From Terasakiispira papahanaumokuakeensis (GTDB lineage Bacteria; Pseudomonadota; Gammaproteobacteria; Pseudomonadales; Halomonadaceae): 64,000 bases of DNA. The stretch spans positions 1,193,835-1,257,834 of the forward strand of contig NZ_MDTQ01000001.1 of the NCBI RefSeq assembly GCF_001709345.1. The letters are read 5' to 3'. Below are positions 35,398 to 44,843 of the stretch, one piece after another. A program made the translations under genes and the position numbers. The stretch's first letter is position 1; each line of letters begins with the position of its first letter. The notes below the pieces were generated by a model. It was not told the origin of the DNA. It did no database searches and worked only from the letters and a program-made list of their open reading frames with translations.

Positions 35398-36852
35398 GTG
35401 AATACGATGGATCAACTTCAGCCCAAGCTATTGTGGGGGATCTTTTCACGACTTTGCTCTATTCCTCGTCCTTCTAAACATGAGGAGGCCGTGTTGCTAT
35501 GGATTCAACAATGGGCCCAGCAGCAGGGTATTCATTGTGAACAGGATCAAGCTGGCAATCTAAAGTTGTCTAAGTCGCCGCGGCCTGGGTGCGAAGGGAA
35601 GCCGGGGATTATTCTGCAAGGGCATGTCGATATGGTGCCGCAAAAGCACCAGGAGACCCAGCATGACTTTACTCGAGACCCCATTAATGCCTTTGTCGAT
35701 GGTGAATGGGTGACGGCAGAGGGCACCACTTTAGGGGCTGATAATGGTATTGGTGTTGCTTCTGCGCTAGCGATACTTGCCTCAGGCGATATTCACCATG
35801 GCCCTCTAGAAGTGTTGTTGACTGTAGACGAAGAGGCTGGAATGAACGGGGCTTTTGGTGTGCAGCCGGGCTGGCTAGAAGGGAGCCTATTGATTAATAC
35901 GGATTCAGAGCAAGAAGGCGAGATTTGTATGGGCTGTGCTGGTGGCGTGGATGCGCTACTGAGTTTACCCGTTGAACGTGAGCCCTATGCTTCTGGTCAT
36001 GTCGCTCTGAAAGTCTCTATCAGTGGTTTGAGAGGCGGGCACTCCGGCGTGGATATTCATCTTGAGCGTGCCAATGCCAATAAGATCATGGTGCAATTAT
36101 TAGCTTCGCTGACTGTACCCTGGCAGCTAGTCCATGTTCGGGGCGGATCTTTACGCAATGCGTTACCTCGTGATGCTGAAGCCGTCATTGTGTTATCACC
36201 TGATGACCAGGTTGCTGCGATCGAGCAGCTGCAAGCGGCAATGGCGCAACAGGATACGCAGTATGAGGCCGTGGATACGCAGATGATATTGAGTATTGAC
36301 TCGACATCCGCTGCGCCAGTATTAACCGCCGCTGGTCAACAGAGGGTGTTAGATTTATTACAGAGTCTACCCCATGGCGTATATCGGATGAGTCAAACTG
36401 TCGCTGGTGTGCCAGAAACCTCATCGAATTTGGGCGTTGTCACTTTGTCGGATGATTATCTGGATATTCAATGCTTAATTCGGAGCCTAACAAATAACGG
36501 ACGAGATGAGCTTGCACGTGTGCACCAAGCGATTGCAAGGCTGTCAGGCGCACGGTGTCAGTTGGATGGTGCTTATCCCGGGTGGACTCCGGATCCGAAT
36601 AGTTCTTTGATGGCTTTGGTTAAAACATGCTATCAAAATCGGTTTCAGGCTGATCCTAAAGTGGTCGTTATGCACGCAGGTTTGGAGTGTGGTTTATTTA
36701 AACGTCACTACCCTGATTGGGACATGGTGTCGTTCGGCCCTACTATTCGTTTTCCTCATTCTCCCGATGAGAAAGTGAATATCGCTTCAGTGCAGCGCTA
36801 CTGGGAGCTTTTAGTGAATGTGATCGAGTCGATTCCCGCGAATCAAGTATGA
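35398..36852 (+). CDS. pepD: Aminoacyl-histidine dipeptidase (cytosol nonspecific dipeptidase)
   Basis: 484 residues from a GTG at 35398, seven bases after AGGAG; a GTG one codon earlier or an ATG at 35407 are alternatives. M20 metallopeptidase matching E. coli PepD in length and text: LWGIFSRLCSIPRPSKHEEA, metal-ligand blocks QGHVDMVPQK and LGADNGIGVASALA, catalytic DEEAGMNGAFG, GLRGGHSGVDIHLERANANK, and the C-terminal HAGLECGLFK and FGPTIRFPHSPDEKV. It splits Xaa-His and other dipeptides in the cytosol. A long hairpin follows the gene at 36919-36964. Confidence 0.95.
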   Translation: MNTMDQLQPKLLWGIFSRLCSIPRPSKHEEAVLLWIQQWAQQQGIHCEQDQAGNLKLSKSPRPGCEGKPGIILQGHVDMVPQKHQETQHDFTRDPINAFVDGEWVTAEGTTLGADNGIGVASALAILASGDIHHGPLEVLLTVDEEAGMNGAFGVQPGWLEGSLLINTDSEQEGEICMGCAGGVDALLSLPVEREPYASGHVALKVSISGLRGGHSGVDIHLERANANKIMVQLLASLTVPWQLVHVRGGSLRNALPRDAEAVIVLSPDDQVAAIEQLQAAMAQQDTQYEAVDTQMILSIDSTSAAPVLTAAGQQRVLDLLQSLPHGVYRMSQTVAGVPETSSNLGVVTLSDDYLDIQCLIRSLTNNGRDELARVHQAIARLSGARCQLDGAYPGWTPDPNSSLMALVKTCYQNRFQADPKVVVMHAGLECGLFKRHYPDWDMVSFGPTIRFPHSPDEKVNIASVQRYWELLVNVIESIPANQV

Positions 36853-36918
36853 GGATTTAGCCTCCGTTCCTGATATTTGGATTTTCTGCGGATTGAATTC
36901 GCATTCGTTTGTATCGTG

Positions 36919-36964
36919 AGTGCGCTTAGGGGCTCGCTTTTCAGGTGTCGAGCCCGAGCGCACT
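36919..36964 (+). terminator. Hairpin downstream of pepD
   Basis: Arms AGTGCGCT/AGCGCACT and GGCTCG/CGAGCC, with a small bulge between them, enclose a short loop. No T-tract follows, so it may be a processing or stability hairpin instead of a true intrinsic terminator. Confidence 0.45.
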
Positions 36965-37017
36965 AAGTCATTGAGTGGATGTGGGAGTACGTACTTGTCT
37001 TGCCTGACTTGTTTGTT

Positions 37018-37029
37018 ATGTTATAACAT
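37018..37029. promoter_or_regulatory. Zur-type operator candidate
   Basis: Palindrome ATGTTATAACAT, flanked as TTGTTATGTTATAACATTGTA. This closely follows the known gammaproteobacterial Zur consensus around GTTATAxxATAAC. It lies 85 bases before the COG0523 metallochaperone gene, a usual Zur target. Confidence 0.75.
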
Positions 37030-37114
37030 TGTATTACCGTGAAGCGACTCATTGCCCATGCTGCGTGACTTGGTGCAGTGCTGTTTTGAATATGACAGAT
37101 AAGTGAGATGAGTG

Positions 37115-38329
37115 ATGATTGAGTTATCTGGTGGAGGCTTACCCGTTACCGTGTTGTCCGGATTTTTAGGGGCGGGTAAGACCACTGTACTGAGTCATAT
37201 CCTGAATAACCGCGAAGGTCGACGTGTTGCGGTTATCGTGAATGACATGAGTGAGATTAATATCGATGCTGCTCAGGTGAAACAGGAGGTTTCATTAAAT
37301 CACCGAGAAGAAAAATTGGTGGAAATGAGCAATGGTTGTATTTGTTGTACGTTGAGAGAAGACTTGTTAATTGAAGTGCGTGAATTGGCGCAGTCCGGTC
37401 AATTTGACTATCTAGTGATCGAGTCGACCGGGATCTCTGAGCCTCTCCCAGTTGCTGAAACCTTTACTTTCGCGGATGAAGAGGGGAAAAGCCTGTCGGA
37501 CATTGCCACCTTAGATACGATGGTGACCGTTGTTGATGCGGTTAATTTTTTGCGTGATTACGATCAAGCAAGAGATATTCGTGAGACGGGCGAGTCTCTG
37601 GGGGACGATGATGAGCGTAATGTTGCAGACTTGTTAGTGGATCAGGTCGAGTTTGCTGATGTCATCCTGGTCAGCAAAACAGACTTGATTGATGCGGCCA
37701 CACTTGAGCGCCTGATGGCGACATTAAAGGTACTGAATACTGAAGCCAAAATTCTGCCTATTCAAAATGGTGACGTACCGATCAATGAAGTCATTGGAAC
37801 TGGACGCTTTAGTTTTGAGCGGGCTCAGCAAGCCCCAGGATGGTTGAAAGAAATGAGGGGAGAGCATGTCCCTGAAACTGAAGAATATGGAATCAGTAGC
37901 TTTACTTATACGGCAAGACGCCCGTTTGACCCGGATAAGTTTTATCACTTCTTACATGATGTCCTTCAGCAGCCCCAACAACAAGGTAAGTTGATTCGCT
38001 CTAAGGGGTATTTTTGGTTGGCGACTCGCCCTGAGTTTGCGGGTCAGTGGAGCCAAGCGGGCGGTATTGCTCATTATGGTTTTGCCGGAATGTTCTGGAA
38101 ATCAGTCCCTCAAGATCGATGGCCTGAGGATGAGGAGTATAGACAATCCATTTTGGCGCAATGGGTTGAGCCTTTCGGTGATATGCGCCAGGAGTTGGTT
38201 TTTATTGGACAGCACTTGGATCAGGTGGCCATGACGCAAGCGTTGAATCAGTGTCTTTTAGATGACGAAATGCTTTTAGCGGGTAAAACCACTTGGGCGC
38301 AATTGAATGATCCATTCCCTGCCTGGTAA
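37115..38329 (+). CDS. zigA: COG0523 GTP-dependent metallochaperone (ZigA-like)
   Basis: 404 residues from the ATG at 37115; a GTG just before it is possible. Walker [10 protein letters not shown] near residues 16-24, the metal-binding [27 protein letters not shown] and the NKxD-equivalent SKTD. The C-terminal CobW domain includes [10 protein letters not shown] and AGMFW. Within COG0523 the length and C-terminal text resemble ZigA, a zinc-starvation GTPase. A Zur-type palindrome upstream supports this. It probably loads zinc onto key enzymes during starvation. A strong terminator follows. Confidence 0.87.
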   Translation: MIELSGGGLPVTVLSGFLGAGKTTVLSHILNNREGRRVAVIVNDMSEINIDAAQVKQEVSLNHREEKLVEMSNGCICCTLREDLLIEVRELAQSGQFDYLVIESTGISEPLPVAETFTFADEEGKSLSDIATLDTMVTVVDAVNFLRDYDQARDIRETGESLGDDDERNVADLLVDQVEFADVILVSKTDLIDAATLERLMATLKVLNTEAKILPIQNGDVPINEVIGTGRFSFERAQQAPGWLKEMRGEHVPETEEYGISSFTYTARRPFDPDKFYHFLHDVLQQPQQQGKLIRSKGYFWLATRPEFAGQWSQAGGIAHYGFAGMFWKSVPQDRWPEDEEYRQSILAQWVEPFGDMRQELVFIGQHLDQVAMTQALNQCLLDDEMLLAGKTTWAQLNDPFPAW

Positions 38330-38343
38330 GTATCCGTTGGGCT

Positions 38344-38383
38344 CATCTATCTCCGTTTTAATCCATCCATCTCCGTTTTAATC
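38344..38383. repeat. 20-bp tandem duplication after the zigA-like gene
   Basis: CATCTATCTCCGTTTTAATC (38344-38363) and CATCCATCTCCGTTTTAATC (38364-38383), one mismatch in 20, starting 15 bases after the stop codon. Confidence 0.9.
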
Positions 38384-38437
38384 AATGTCAGTTCCATGAG
38401 GCTGCCACGCTAGGGATAGCTGTTGTTCGGCAGTGTT

Positions 38438-38475
38438 GCATCACTTGGAGGCGTGCCTCCAAGTGATGCTTTTTT
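38438..38475 (+). terminator. Intrinsic terminator of the zigA-like gene
   Basis: Perfect 15-base stem GCATCACTTGGAGGC/GCCTCCAAGTGATGC with a two-base loop spacer, followed by six T residues. Confidence 0.92.
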
Positions 38476-38527
38476 AGCAAAGTAGACGGCTATGGTGGGG
38501 GATACACACGCTAGCCACCCTGCGCTT

Positions 38528-40012
38528 TTACCCTGCGATGACACAGTTCCGGCCTGCTTGTTTAGCCTGTAGTAGGCAAGTGTCGGCCCTTTTGAAGGCT
38601 TCCTGTATGGTTTCCTCTGGTTCGACCATTACAACGCCAAAACTTCCGGATAACCAATGATCAGTTGTGGGCACTTGGGTTTTTGATAATGTTTGGCGCA
38701 ATGCCTCCGCTCTGCTTTTGGCGAGCTCTAAATCGGCCCCTGGCAACAAAATCATGAACTCATCTCCACCAAACCGTCCTAGCAGGTCTGCTTGATGTAA
38801 TAACTTACCAATGCATTGTGCTGTGGTCAGTAGCGCACCATCCCCAATGGTATGTCCGTAGTGGTCATTAATCTGTTTAAACTTGTCGATATCAAACACG
38901 ATTAAGGTCGCGGGTTGACCATAAAAACGAGCACGTCGGATTTCTGTTTCAGCTTGAGCCCAGAAGTGTTCTCTTGAGGCCGTTTTGGTGAGCCCATCGT
39001 AAAAGGCCATTTCTCTTAAACGCAGATTGGTTGACGCTAGCAGTGGAATTGTCATCCCAAAATAGGTGCTGGCAGCCAAAATACACACTGAAAACTGATA
39101 CACCACAATGTGATCACCGAGCTCGAATAGCTTGATCAAGAGGGCGGTCCAGGTACTCATTAATGCTAGAGAAATACCGCTACGCAGTGGCGTTTCCGTG
39201 TAGACGATCCACATTTGCGGAATGCACAGAAAAAAGACAGAAAAGACCATCTCTTGAAAGCGAAACTGAGCCGCCGCAAACATAATCAATGTTGTCAGCA
39301 GAATCCCAACCAAGAGCTTAATAATAAAAGGATTTCGGGCCGGGCTATTGAGTTGGATCAGCCCAATATGGCTCATTGTTAGATGACTTTTTGGATAGTA
39401 GATAATCACTATCCAACTGAGCACTGGGGTCAGGACTAAAATACCAATCAAGTCTCCAAACCACCAGGTGACTAAGCTTTTTGCCATGTCGGCCGGTGCC
39501 ATTACACCATTGAACACCAGTACGCTGAGTCCAAAAATACTCGCAATGAGTGCGGCACAGGAGCCGATGAGCAAGTACAACAGCAATATCCGGGGAAGGT
39601 CGCTTGGTGTCGCCTTGGTGATGCGTTGGCTGAGTAAGTGTGCGCCTATGCCATAAGCCAAACTGTGGCCAATACCAAATAACAAGCCCGTTGAGAGTAA
39701 CTCTTGAAGCGGGCGGTTTGAGGCATACAAGGTATTTTCCCAAAAAGTGGCAATGAGTCCACTGATTAGAATGGCTGGGAACACGCGTTTACCAATCATC
39801 AGAAAACTGACGAAAGTTAAGGCGCTAGGTGGAAACCAGATGGTGGCATGGGGCAAGTATTCCATGGCGGCAGAAATACGCCATAGGCCAATCCAGGTCA
39901 TGATCAGTGCAAGATCAGATATAAAAGGGTAGCGCTGTTGCAGGGTTCGAATCAGCAGCCGGGTCTTGATGCTTTTGGGGAGTTCTGTCAATCGCGAGGG
40001 TGGTGTCTTCAC
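38528..40012 (-). CDS. MASE1-type diguanylate cyclase
   Basis: 494 residues from a GTG start (40012). Residues about 20-320 hold eight or so membrane segments in the style of the MASE1 sensor domain (YLPHATIWFPPSALTFVSFL near residue 55, typical of MASE1). A GGDEF domain follows (about 335-490) with intact GGDEF in GRFGGDEFMILLP. The I-site position reads HQAD instead of RxxD, so product inhibition may be lost. It should make cyclic di-GMP from an unknown membrane cue. It is convergent with the zigA-like gene and is the third cyclase in the window. Confidence 0.88.
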   Translation of the reverse strand: MKTPPSRLTELPKSIKTRLLIRTLQQRYPFISDLALIMTWIGLWRISAAMEYLPHATIWFPPSALTFVSFLMIGKRVFPAILISGLIATFWENTLYASNRPLQELLSTGLLFGIGHSLAYGIGAHLLSQRITKATPSDLPRILLLYLLIGSCAALIASIFGLSVLVFNGVMAPADMAKSLVTWWFGDLIGILVLTPVLSWIVIIYYPKSHLTMSHIGLIQLNSPARNPFIIKLLVGILLTTLIMFAAAQFRFQEMVFSVFFLCIPQMWIVYTETPLRSGISLALMSTWTALLIKLFELGDHIVVYQFSVCILAASTYFGMTIPLLASTNLRLREMAFYDGLTKTASREHFWAQAETEIRRARFYGQPATLIVFDIDKFKQINDHYGHTIGDGALLTTAQCIGKLLHQADLLGRFGGDEFMILLPGADLELAKSRAEALRQTLSKTQVPTTDHWLSGSFGVVMVEPEETIQEAFKRADTCLLQAKQAGRNCVIAG

Positions 40013-40446
40013 AGTCAGGACCTGATTGCTTGATTGTGTCTACTCGAGGCTTTGTCACTTTTGCCCTGAGCATAGCCATTAATGTCAGTTCACAAATCCC
40101 TTAGATGAATTTGACTGTGCGGTCAAATAATACAACGCTCTATGCCTTCTGCCACTCCCTGAGCAGGACAGTTTTAACGATGGTCTGGCGCCTTGAGACA
40201 TCTCTTTGTATACCCATTAACTTTATGTCTGTGAGGCTTGTCTGCGAGGCTTTAAGCCATATAGTTTTTGTTAATATAGCCCTATGTCAATCCCAGCACT
40301 TGGCGAATGCTGCTGAAATTTTGAGAAAGCGTCGACGATTGGATGCTTGTCGCCGTGAGGGCTCGCCATTTAATTCTTTTTGGAATATTCTTATTCCTGT
40401 TTTTTTAGATAAAACCATCTGACGATTTTATACAGGATATCTATTT
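40013..40446. other. Intergenic region before the YeeE/YedE gene pair
   Basis: 434 bases. A plus-strand frame at 40105-40422 (105 codons) lacks a good ribosome site and a recognisable family, although its C-terminal third (QHLANAAEILRKRRRL) faintly recalls the N-terminal part of ArsR-type regulators, which often precede such transporter pairs. I treat it as non-coding or a very decayed gene. Promoters for both divergent genes presumably lie here. Confidence 0.35.
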
Positions 40447-40893
40447 ATGGCGACTTCCTTATTGCATGGATTAATTGGTGGGGTTCTTATTGGCTGTGCC
40501 GCCATTCTGATGATGTTTTCGATCGGGCGTATTGCCGGTATCAGTGGTATTGCGAGTCATGCGCTTTTCTCTCGTCCTAGGCTATCTCAAGCATGGCGTT
40601 GGGCTTTTATTATTGGGCTGCTGATCAGTCCTTTGATTGTGGTGAGCCTAGGGTTGCCTGGCAATGTGGCCTTTTCTTCCGAAGTCGTGCTGGGTGATCC
40701 ATTAGTTCCGTGGCCCGTTATGGCCATTGCAGGCCTTTGTATCGGTTTGGGAACTGGCTGGAGTCATGGGTGCACTAGTGGCCATGGTGTATGCGGTTTA
40801 GCACGTTTATCTCCTCGTTCATTGGTGGCCACAATGACTTTTGTGACCACGGCGATGTCAACGGTCGGGCTTACTCACAGCTTGAGAGTTTGA
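40447..40893 (+). CDS. YeeE/YedE family transporter half (first subunit)
   Basis: 148 residues with about four membrane segments, start ATG after AGGATATCTATTT. It carries the YeeE/YedE (sulfur transport) signature [27 protein letters not shown], with the conserved Cys in GCTSGHG that binds thiosulfate or a related sulfur species. A complementary half follows 165 bases later. The pair probably forms one channel for a sulfur compound, as the split PmpAB-like genes do. Confidence 0.87.
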   Translation: MATSLLHGLIGGVLIGCAAILMMFSIGRIAGISGIASHALFSRPRLSQAWRWAFIIGLLISPLIVVSLGLPGNVAFSSEVVLGDPLVPWPVMAIAGLCIGLGTGWSHGCTSGHGVCGLARLSPRSLVATMTFVTTAMSTVGLTHSLRV

Positions 40894-41057
40894 GCCTTTG
40901 AAGATCGTGGCTTTTTAAAATATAGCGGTACTTGAAAAAGATGTGATTAATTTCTCTTATTTGGCTGTGAGGTTGTCCTCACGATCACCCTTATGGTGTG
41001 GTCCTCGGTTGAGTATGTGGCGTTTGTCAATGAGTCAATGAGGTGCTGGAGGTTGTG

Positions 41058-41483
41058 GTGAAGGTCATCATGAATTGCTTAATGGCGTTATTGAGTGGTC
41101 TTTTGTTCGGTATCGGATTAGTCGTTAGTGGGATGACGGATCCTCAGCGCGTTGTGGGGTTCTTGGATGTGACCGGCGACTGGGATCCTACGTTGATGGC
41201 CGTATTGGGTGGGGCTGTGCTGACGACCTTTGTGGGGTTTCGTCTACTTCGTCGTCTTGGTCGACCATGGTTGTCAGCCACCTTTGAGTGGCCGACCCGA
41301 CGTGACTTGGATCGTCCCCTTGTGATTGGCGCTAGTTTATTTGGTCTCGGGTGGGGGCTTTCTGGCTATTGTCCAGGGCCTGCATTGCTTGCGTTGAATA
41401 CCGGTGATCTGTCGGTATGGGGATTGGTAATCATGATGGCTGTCGGTTGGTGGGCTGCTCAGCGCTGGTCATGGCAACGTTGA
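41058..41483 (+). CDS. DUF6691/YeeE-like transporter half (second subunit)
   Basis: 141 residues from a GTG at 41058, a few bases after GGAGG; an ATG at 41070 is the alternative. About four membrane segments with the second-half motif of the YeeE/YedE fold: LFGIGLVVSGMTDPQRVVGFLDVTGDWDP near the start and LFGLGWGLSGYCPGPALLAL near the end, whose Cys pairs functionally with that of the first half. Together with the gene before it, it should make one sulfur-compound transporter. Confidence 0.86.
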   Translation: MKVIMNCLMALLSGLLFGIGLVVSGMTDPQRVVGFLDVTGDWDPTLMAVLGGAVLTTFVGFRLLRRLGRPWLSATFEWPTRRDLDRPLVIGASLFGLGWGLSGYCPGPALLALNTGDLSVWGLVIMMAVGWWAAQRWSWQR

Positions 41484-41679
41484 TCTTGCGATCTCTGTTT
41501 TGAGAGGCTTGTTTTTGGCGTTGTGGGTTATAAAAAATCTAAGATCTTTTGAGTTGTTGACTAGAAATAATATGTAGCTGCCTATATATCCCTTCTATCC
41601 ATTTGCATGCATCATGCTGTACTTTGTCTTTGGGACGTGAGTATGGCGGGGCATGTTGCCGTTTTTGAGGGGGAATGTA

Positions 41680-42792
41680 ATGTCTAAGTTATTCAGTGAG
41701 CTATCTCTCGGCCCATTGACGTTAGAGAACCGTATTGTGATTGCGCCTATGTGCCAGTATTCGGCAGAAGAGGGCGTCATTCAGCCTTGGCATCATCAGC
41801 ACTTGGGCCATTTAGCCCAGTCGGGTGCTGGATTATTAATTGTTGAAGCCAGTGCGGTAAGTCCGGAGGGACGTATCACTGATGCGGATGCGGGCATTTG
41901 GAATGACCGTACGCGAGAGGCTTGGGCTGGGGTGTTGCAGTCGATTCGACGTTATTCGCCCATGCCGATAGCCATTCAGTTGGGACATGCGGGACGCAAG
42001 GCTTCCACTGAAAAACCTTGGCATGGCGGGCAGGCGATAGCACCGGATCAGCCGCACGGTTGGCAGACTTTAGCCCCGAGTGCGATGGCTTATGCTGAAG
42101 GTGATCCTGTGCCTGTGGCGATGACTTCTGAGCAAATTGATCAAGTCATTGACGACTTCGTCGCGGCCGCTGAGCGTGCTGTTGAGGCAGGATTTGATGC
42201 GATTGAACTGCATGCTGCGCATGGTTACCTCATGCATCAGTTTTTGTCGCCGTTGAGCAATCATCGAGACGATCAGTATGGTGGTTCGGCAGAGAACCGT
42301 ATGCGTTTGCCATTGCAGGTGTTTGATGCCGTGAAAGCGGTTTTACCGGAACATATTGCATTAGGTGTTCGGATCAGTGCGGTTGATTGGGCTGAAGGGG
42401 GCTTGGCACTGGAGCAAAGTGTTGCATTGGCCAAGGCTTTGGATGAGCGAGGCTGTCATTTTATTCATGTGTCTAGCGGAGGCTTAACGGAGCATCAACG
42501 GATCAAAGTCGAGCCCAACTACCAAGTCCCCTTTGCTGAAGAGATTAAAGCTGCGGTGGATATGCCGGTGATTGCTGTTGGCTTAATCACTGAACCGGAA
42601 CAAGCAGAAGCGATTTTAACGACATCAAAGGCTGATGCCATTGCGATCGCCCGAGGTATTCTTTACGACCCACGTTGGCCTTGGCATGCTGCGGCAGCTC
42701 TCGGTGATACGGTCAAGGCGGCGCCTCAGTATCTGCGTTGCCAGCCTCATGGGCTATCCTCACTTTTGGTCCGTTATGATGAGCAGTTATGA
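41680..42792 (+). CDS. NADH:flavin oxidoreductase, Old Yellow Enzyme family (XenA/YqjM-like)
   Basis: 370 residues from the ATG at 41680, after GAGGGGGAATGTA; upstream codons lack a site. FMN-binding TIM barrel with class II OYE features: the N-terminal NRIVIAPMCQYSAEEG (Cys that tunes FMN), IQLGHAGRKAST, ELHAAHGYLMHQFLSPLSNHR with the substrate-binding His pair, DQYGGSAENRMRLPLQV, and IAIARGILYDPRWPW. It reduces activated C=C bonds of enones, nitroesters or quinones with NAD(P)H. It is a single gene with its own terminator. Confidence 0.9.
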   Translation: MSKLFSELSLGPLTLENRIVIAPMCQYSAEEGVIQPWHHQHLGHLAQSGAGLLIVEASAVSPEGRITDADAGIWNDRTREAWAGVLQSIRRYSPMPIAIQLGHAGRKASTEKPWHGGQAIAPDQPHGWQTLAPSAMAYAEGDPVPVAMTSEQIDQVIDDFVAAAERAVEAGFDAIELHAAHGYLMHQFLSPLSNHRDDQYGGSAENRMRLPLQVFDAVKAVLPEHIALGVRISAVDWAEGGLALEQSVALAKALDERGCHFIHVSSGGLTEHQRIKVEPNYQVPFAEEIKAAVDMPVIAVGLITEPEQAEAILTTSKADAIAIARGILYDPRWPWHAAAALGDTVKAAPQYLRCQPHGLSSLLVRYDEQL

Positions 42793-42879
42793 TTATGGTT
42801 CATAAGAGCCATCATCGGTGATCGCTGTATTCTATCGCGCATTTTATTTTCTGAGTGGTTAAACTTGTCGCTTTACCTG

Positions 42880-42918
42880 GCCGGAGCGAGATGAGTGTCG
42901 CTTCGGCTGGCGCTTTTT
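42880..42918 (+). terminator. Intrinsic terminator after the OYE-family gene
   Basis: Stem GCCGGAGCGA/TCGCTTCGGC (one G-U pair) with an eight-base loop, followed by TGGCGC and five T residues. Confidence 0.7.
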
Positions 42919-43040
42919 GAATGATGATCAAAAATTGATGATATTTACCCTCAGTGATTTCACCGGTAGTCCCTATTCATTCGCTTTCACCTGATGTTGT
43001 CAGGTGATGACTCCTTTAAAAAACAAACTTGCGAGACAGC

Positions 43041-43991
43041 ATGAAAGCGCTTTCTATCCGTCAGTTACGCAAGACTTATGATAATGGCTTTGAAGCCCTT
43101 AAAGGCATTGATCTGGATGTTGAAGAAGGAGATTTCTTTGCCATGTTGGGCCCCAATGGGGCCGGTAAGTCGACCACTTTGGGCATTGTGTGCTCTTTAG
43201 TGCGTAAAACCAGTGGTTCTGTCGAGATTTTTGGACAGAGCATTGATCAGAACTTCGCTAAGGCTAAGCAGATGATCGGTGTGGTACCGCAGGAATTTAA
43301 CTTTAACCAGTTTGAAAAAGTTTATGACATTGTCATGACGGCTGCGGGGTATCAAGGGATTCGCCCGGCTGATGCAAAACCTGTGGCCGAACGGTTGCTT
43401 CGTGATTTAGGACTTTGGGATAAGCGTGATGTGCAATCACGTATGTTGTCTGGTGGAATGAAGCGCCGATTAATGATTGCCCGAGCCTTAATTCATCAAC
43501 CTAAGTTGTTAATTCTTGATGAACCAACCGCTGGTGTCGATATTGAATTGAGACGCTCTATGTGGCAGTTCATGCAGGAAATCAACCGACAAGGCACCAC
43601 GATTATTCTGACCACTCACTATCTGGAAGAGGCTGAAAGCCTGTGTCGTAATATTGCCATCATCAATCATGGTGAAATTATTCAAAACACCAGTATAAAA
43701 GCGCTACTGAGTCAGCTTGATCGTGAAACGTTTATCTTTGACTTGGCTCGACCTATTGAGCAGGCGCCAGTGATTGAAGGTTTTGATGTGCACCGCACCG
43801 ATGCCACAACTCTGGAAATTCAGGTTCAAAAAGGGCAGACGCTTAACCGTGTATTTCAAGTGCTTGAGGCGAACGGTCTTGAGGTCGTGAGTATGCGTAA
43901 TAAGGCCAATAGATTGGAAGAGCTGTTCGTTCACTTGGTCGCAGAGCCCAATGATAAGCCTGCACAATCAGATATTCCGGTGACTGTTTAA
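43041..43991 (+). CDS. yadG: ABC transporter ATP-binding protein (YadG-like)
   Basis: 316 residues from the ATG at 43041. ABC ATPase with Walker A GPNGAGKST (about 36-44), Q-loop VPQEFNF, signature LSGGMKRRL, Walker B LLILDEPTAGVD and H-loop LTTHYLEEAE. The length and text match E. coli YadG, the ATPase of the YadGH exporter of unknown substrate. The permease gene follows after 15 bases, so both form one operon. The small C-terminal regulatory part (residues 235-310) is typical of drug/polysaccharide-type exporters. Confidence 0.9.
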   Translation: MKALSIRQLRKTYDNGFEALKGIDLDVEEGDFFAMLGPNGAGKSTTLGIVCSLVRKTSGSVEIFGQSIDQNFAKAKQMIGVVPQEFNFNQFEKVYDIVMTAAGYQGIRPADAKPVAERLLRDLGLWDKRDVQSRMLSGGMKRRLMIARALIHQPKLLILDEPTAGVDIELRRSMWQFMQEINRQGTTIILTTHYLEEAESLCRNIAIINHGEIIQNTSIKALLSQLDRETFIFDLARPIEQAPVIEGFDVHRTDATTLEIQVQKGQTLNRVFQVLEANGLEVVSMRNKANRLEELFVHLVAEPNDKPAQSDIPVTV

Positions 43992-44006
43992 TATTCAGGA
44001 GCACTC

Positions 44007-44795
44007 ATGTTGAGTCGGTTTATGTTGAGTAAATATCACTGGATTGCCTTTGAAACAATCCTGGTTAAAGAAGTGCGCCGGTACACCCGGATTTGGCCTC
44101 AAACGCTGCTGCCGCCTGCCATTACAATGTCGCTTTACTTTGTGATTTTTGGCAACCTCGTCGGGCGCCGAATTGGTGAAATGGGCGGCTTTAACTATAT
44201 GCAGTTCATTGTGCCTGGTTTGATCATGATGGCAGTGATTACCAATAGTTACTCCAATGTGGTGTCCTCATTCTTCAGCACAAAATTCCAACGGTCTATC
44301 GAAGAGTTATTGGTAGCGCCTGTTCCCAGTTGGGTCATTCTTTGGGGATATGTCCTGGGGGGTGTTTCTCGTGGGTTACTGGTTGGATTGGTCGTGACTT
44401 TATTGTCGATGTTTTTCACTCACCTCACGATTCATAACCTTTTTGTGATGGTGGCGGTGGTGGTGATGACTGCCGTTTTGTTTTCACTCGGTGGTTTTAT
44501 TAATGCTTTGTTTGCCCGTAAATTTGATGATATCGCGATTGTGCCGACGTTTATTCTGACGCCTCTGACGTACCTAGGCGGTGTGTTCTATTCCATCGAT
44601 ATGCTGCCTGATTTCTGGCGGGCTATTTCGATGTTTAATCCGATCCTCTATATGGTGAATACATTCCGTTACGGTATTCTGGGTGTTTCCGACATCAATG
44701 TCTGGGCAGCACTGGCAGCAATAGGCGGATTTATTGTTGTTTTTGCGGCTTTGGCATTATGGCTGCTTGAGCGTGGTCGCGGGATTCGCAGCTGA
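44007..44795 (+). CDS. yadH: ABC-2 type permease (YadH-like)
   Basis: 262 residues, start ATG after AGGAGCACTC. Six membrane segments of the ABC-2 family with FNYMQFIVPGLIMMAVITNSYSN, SSFFSTKFQRSIEELLVAPVP and FILTPLTYLGGVFYSIDMLP, all typical of YadH. It partners the ATPase encoded 15 bases upstream. The substrate of YadGH is not established. queF follows 48 bases later and may be co-transcribed. Confidence 0.92.
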   Translation: MLSRFMLSKYHWIAFETILVKEVRRYTRIWPQTLLPPAITMSLYFVIFGNLVGRRIGEMGGFNYMQFIVPGLIMMAVITNSYSNVVSSFFSTKFQRSIEELLVAPVPSWVILWGYVLGGVSRGLLVGLVVTLLSMFFTHLTIHNLFVMVAVVVMTAVLFSLGGFINALFARKFDDIAIVPTFILTPLTYLGGVFYSIDMLPDFWRAISMFNPILYMVNTFRYGILGVSDINVWAALAAIGGFIVVFAALALWLLERGRGIRS

Positions 44796-44843
44796 GCAAG
44801 GGATGAAGCATGATGAACGATCAAACGAATGGAGCAATCGCGT

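Noticed and set aside
40105-40422. 105-codon plus-strand frame before the YeeE/YedE pair, faintly ArsR-like at its end
   Set aside because: No ribosome site, the resemblance is limited to about 15 residues, and the first part looks random.
44796-44843. preQ1 riboswitch before queF
   Set aside because: The gap to yadH is only 48 bases and shows no preQ1 aptamer-like hairpin with an A-rich tail.
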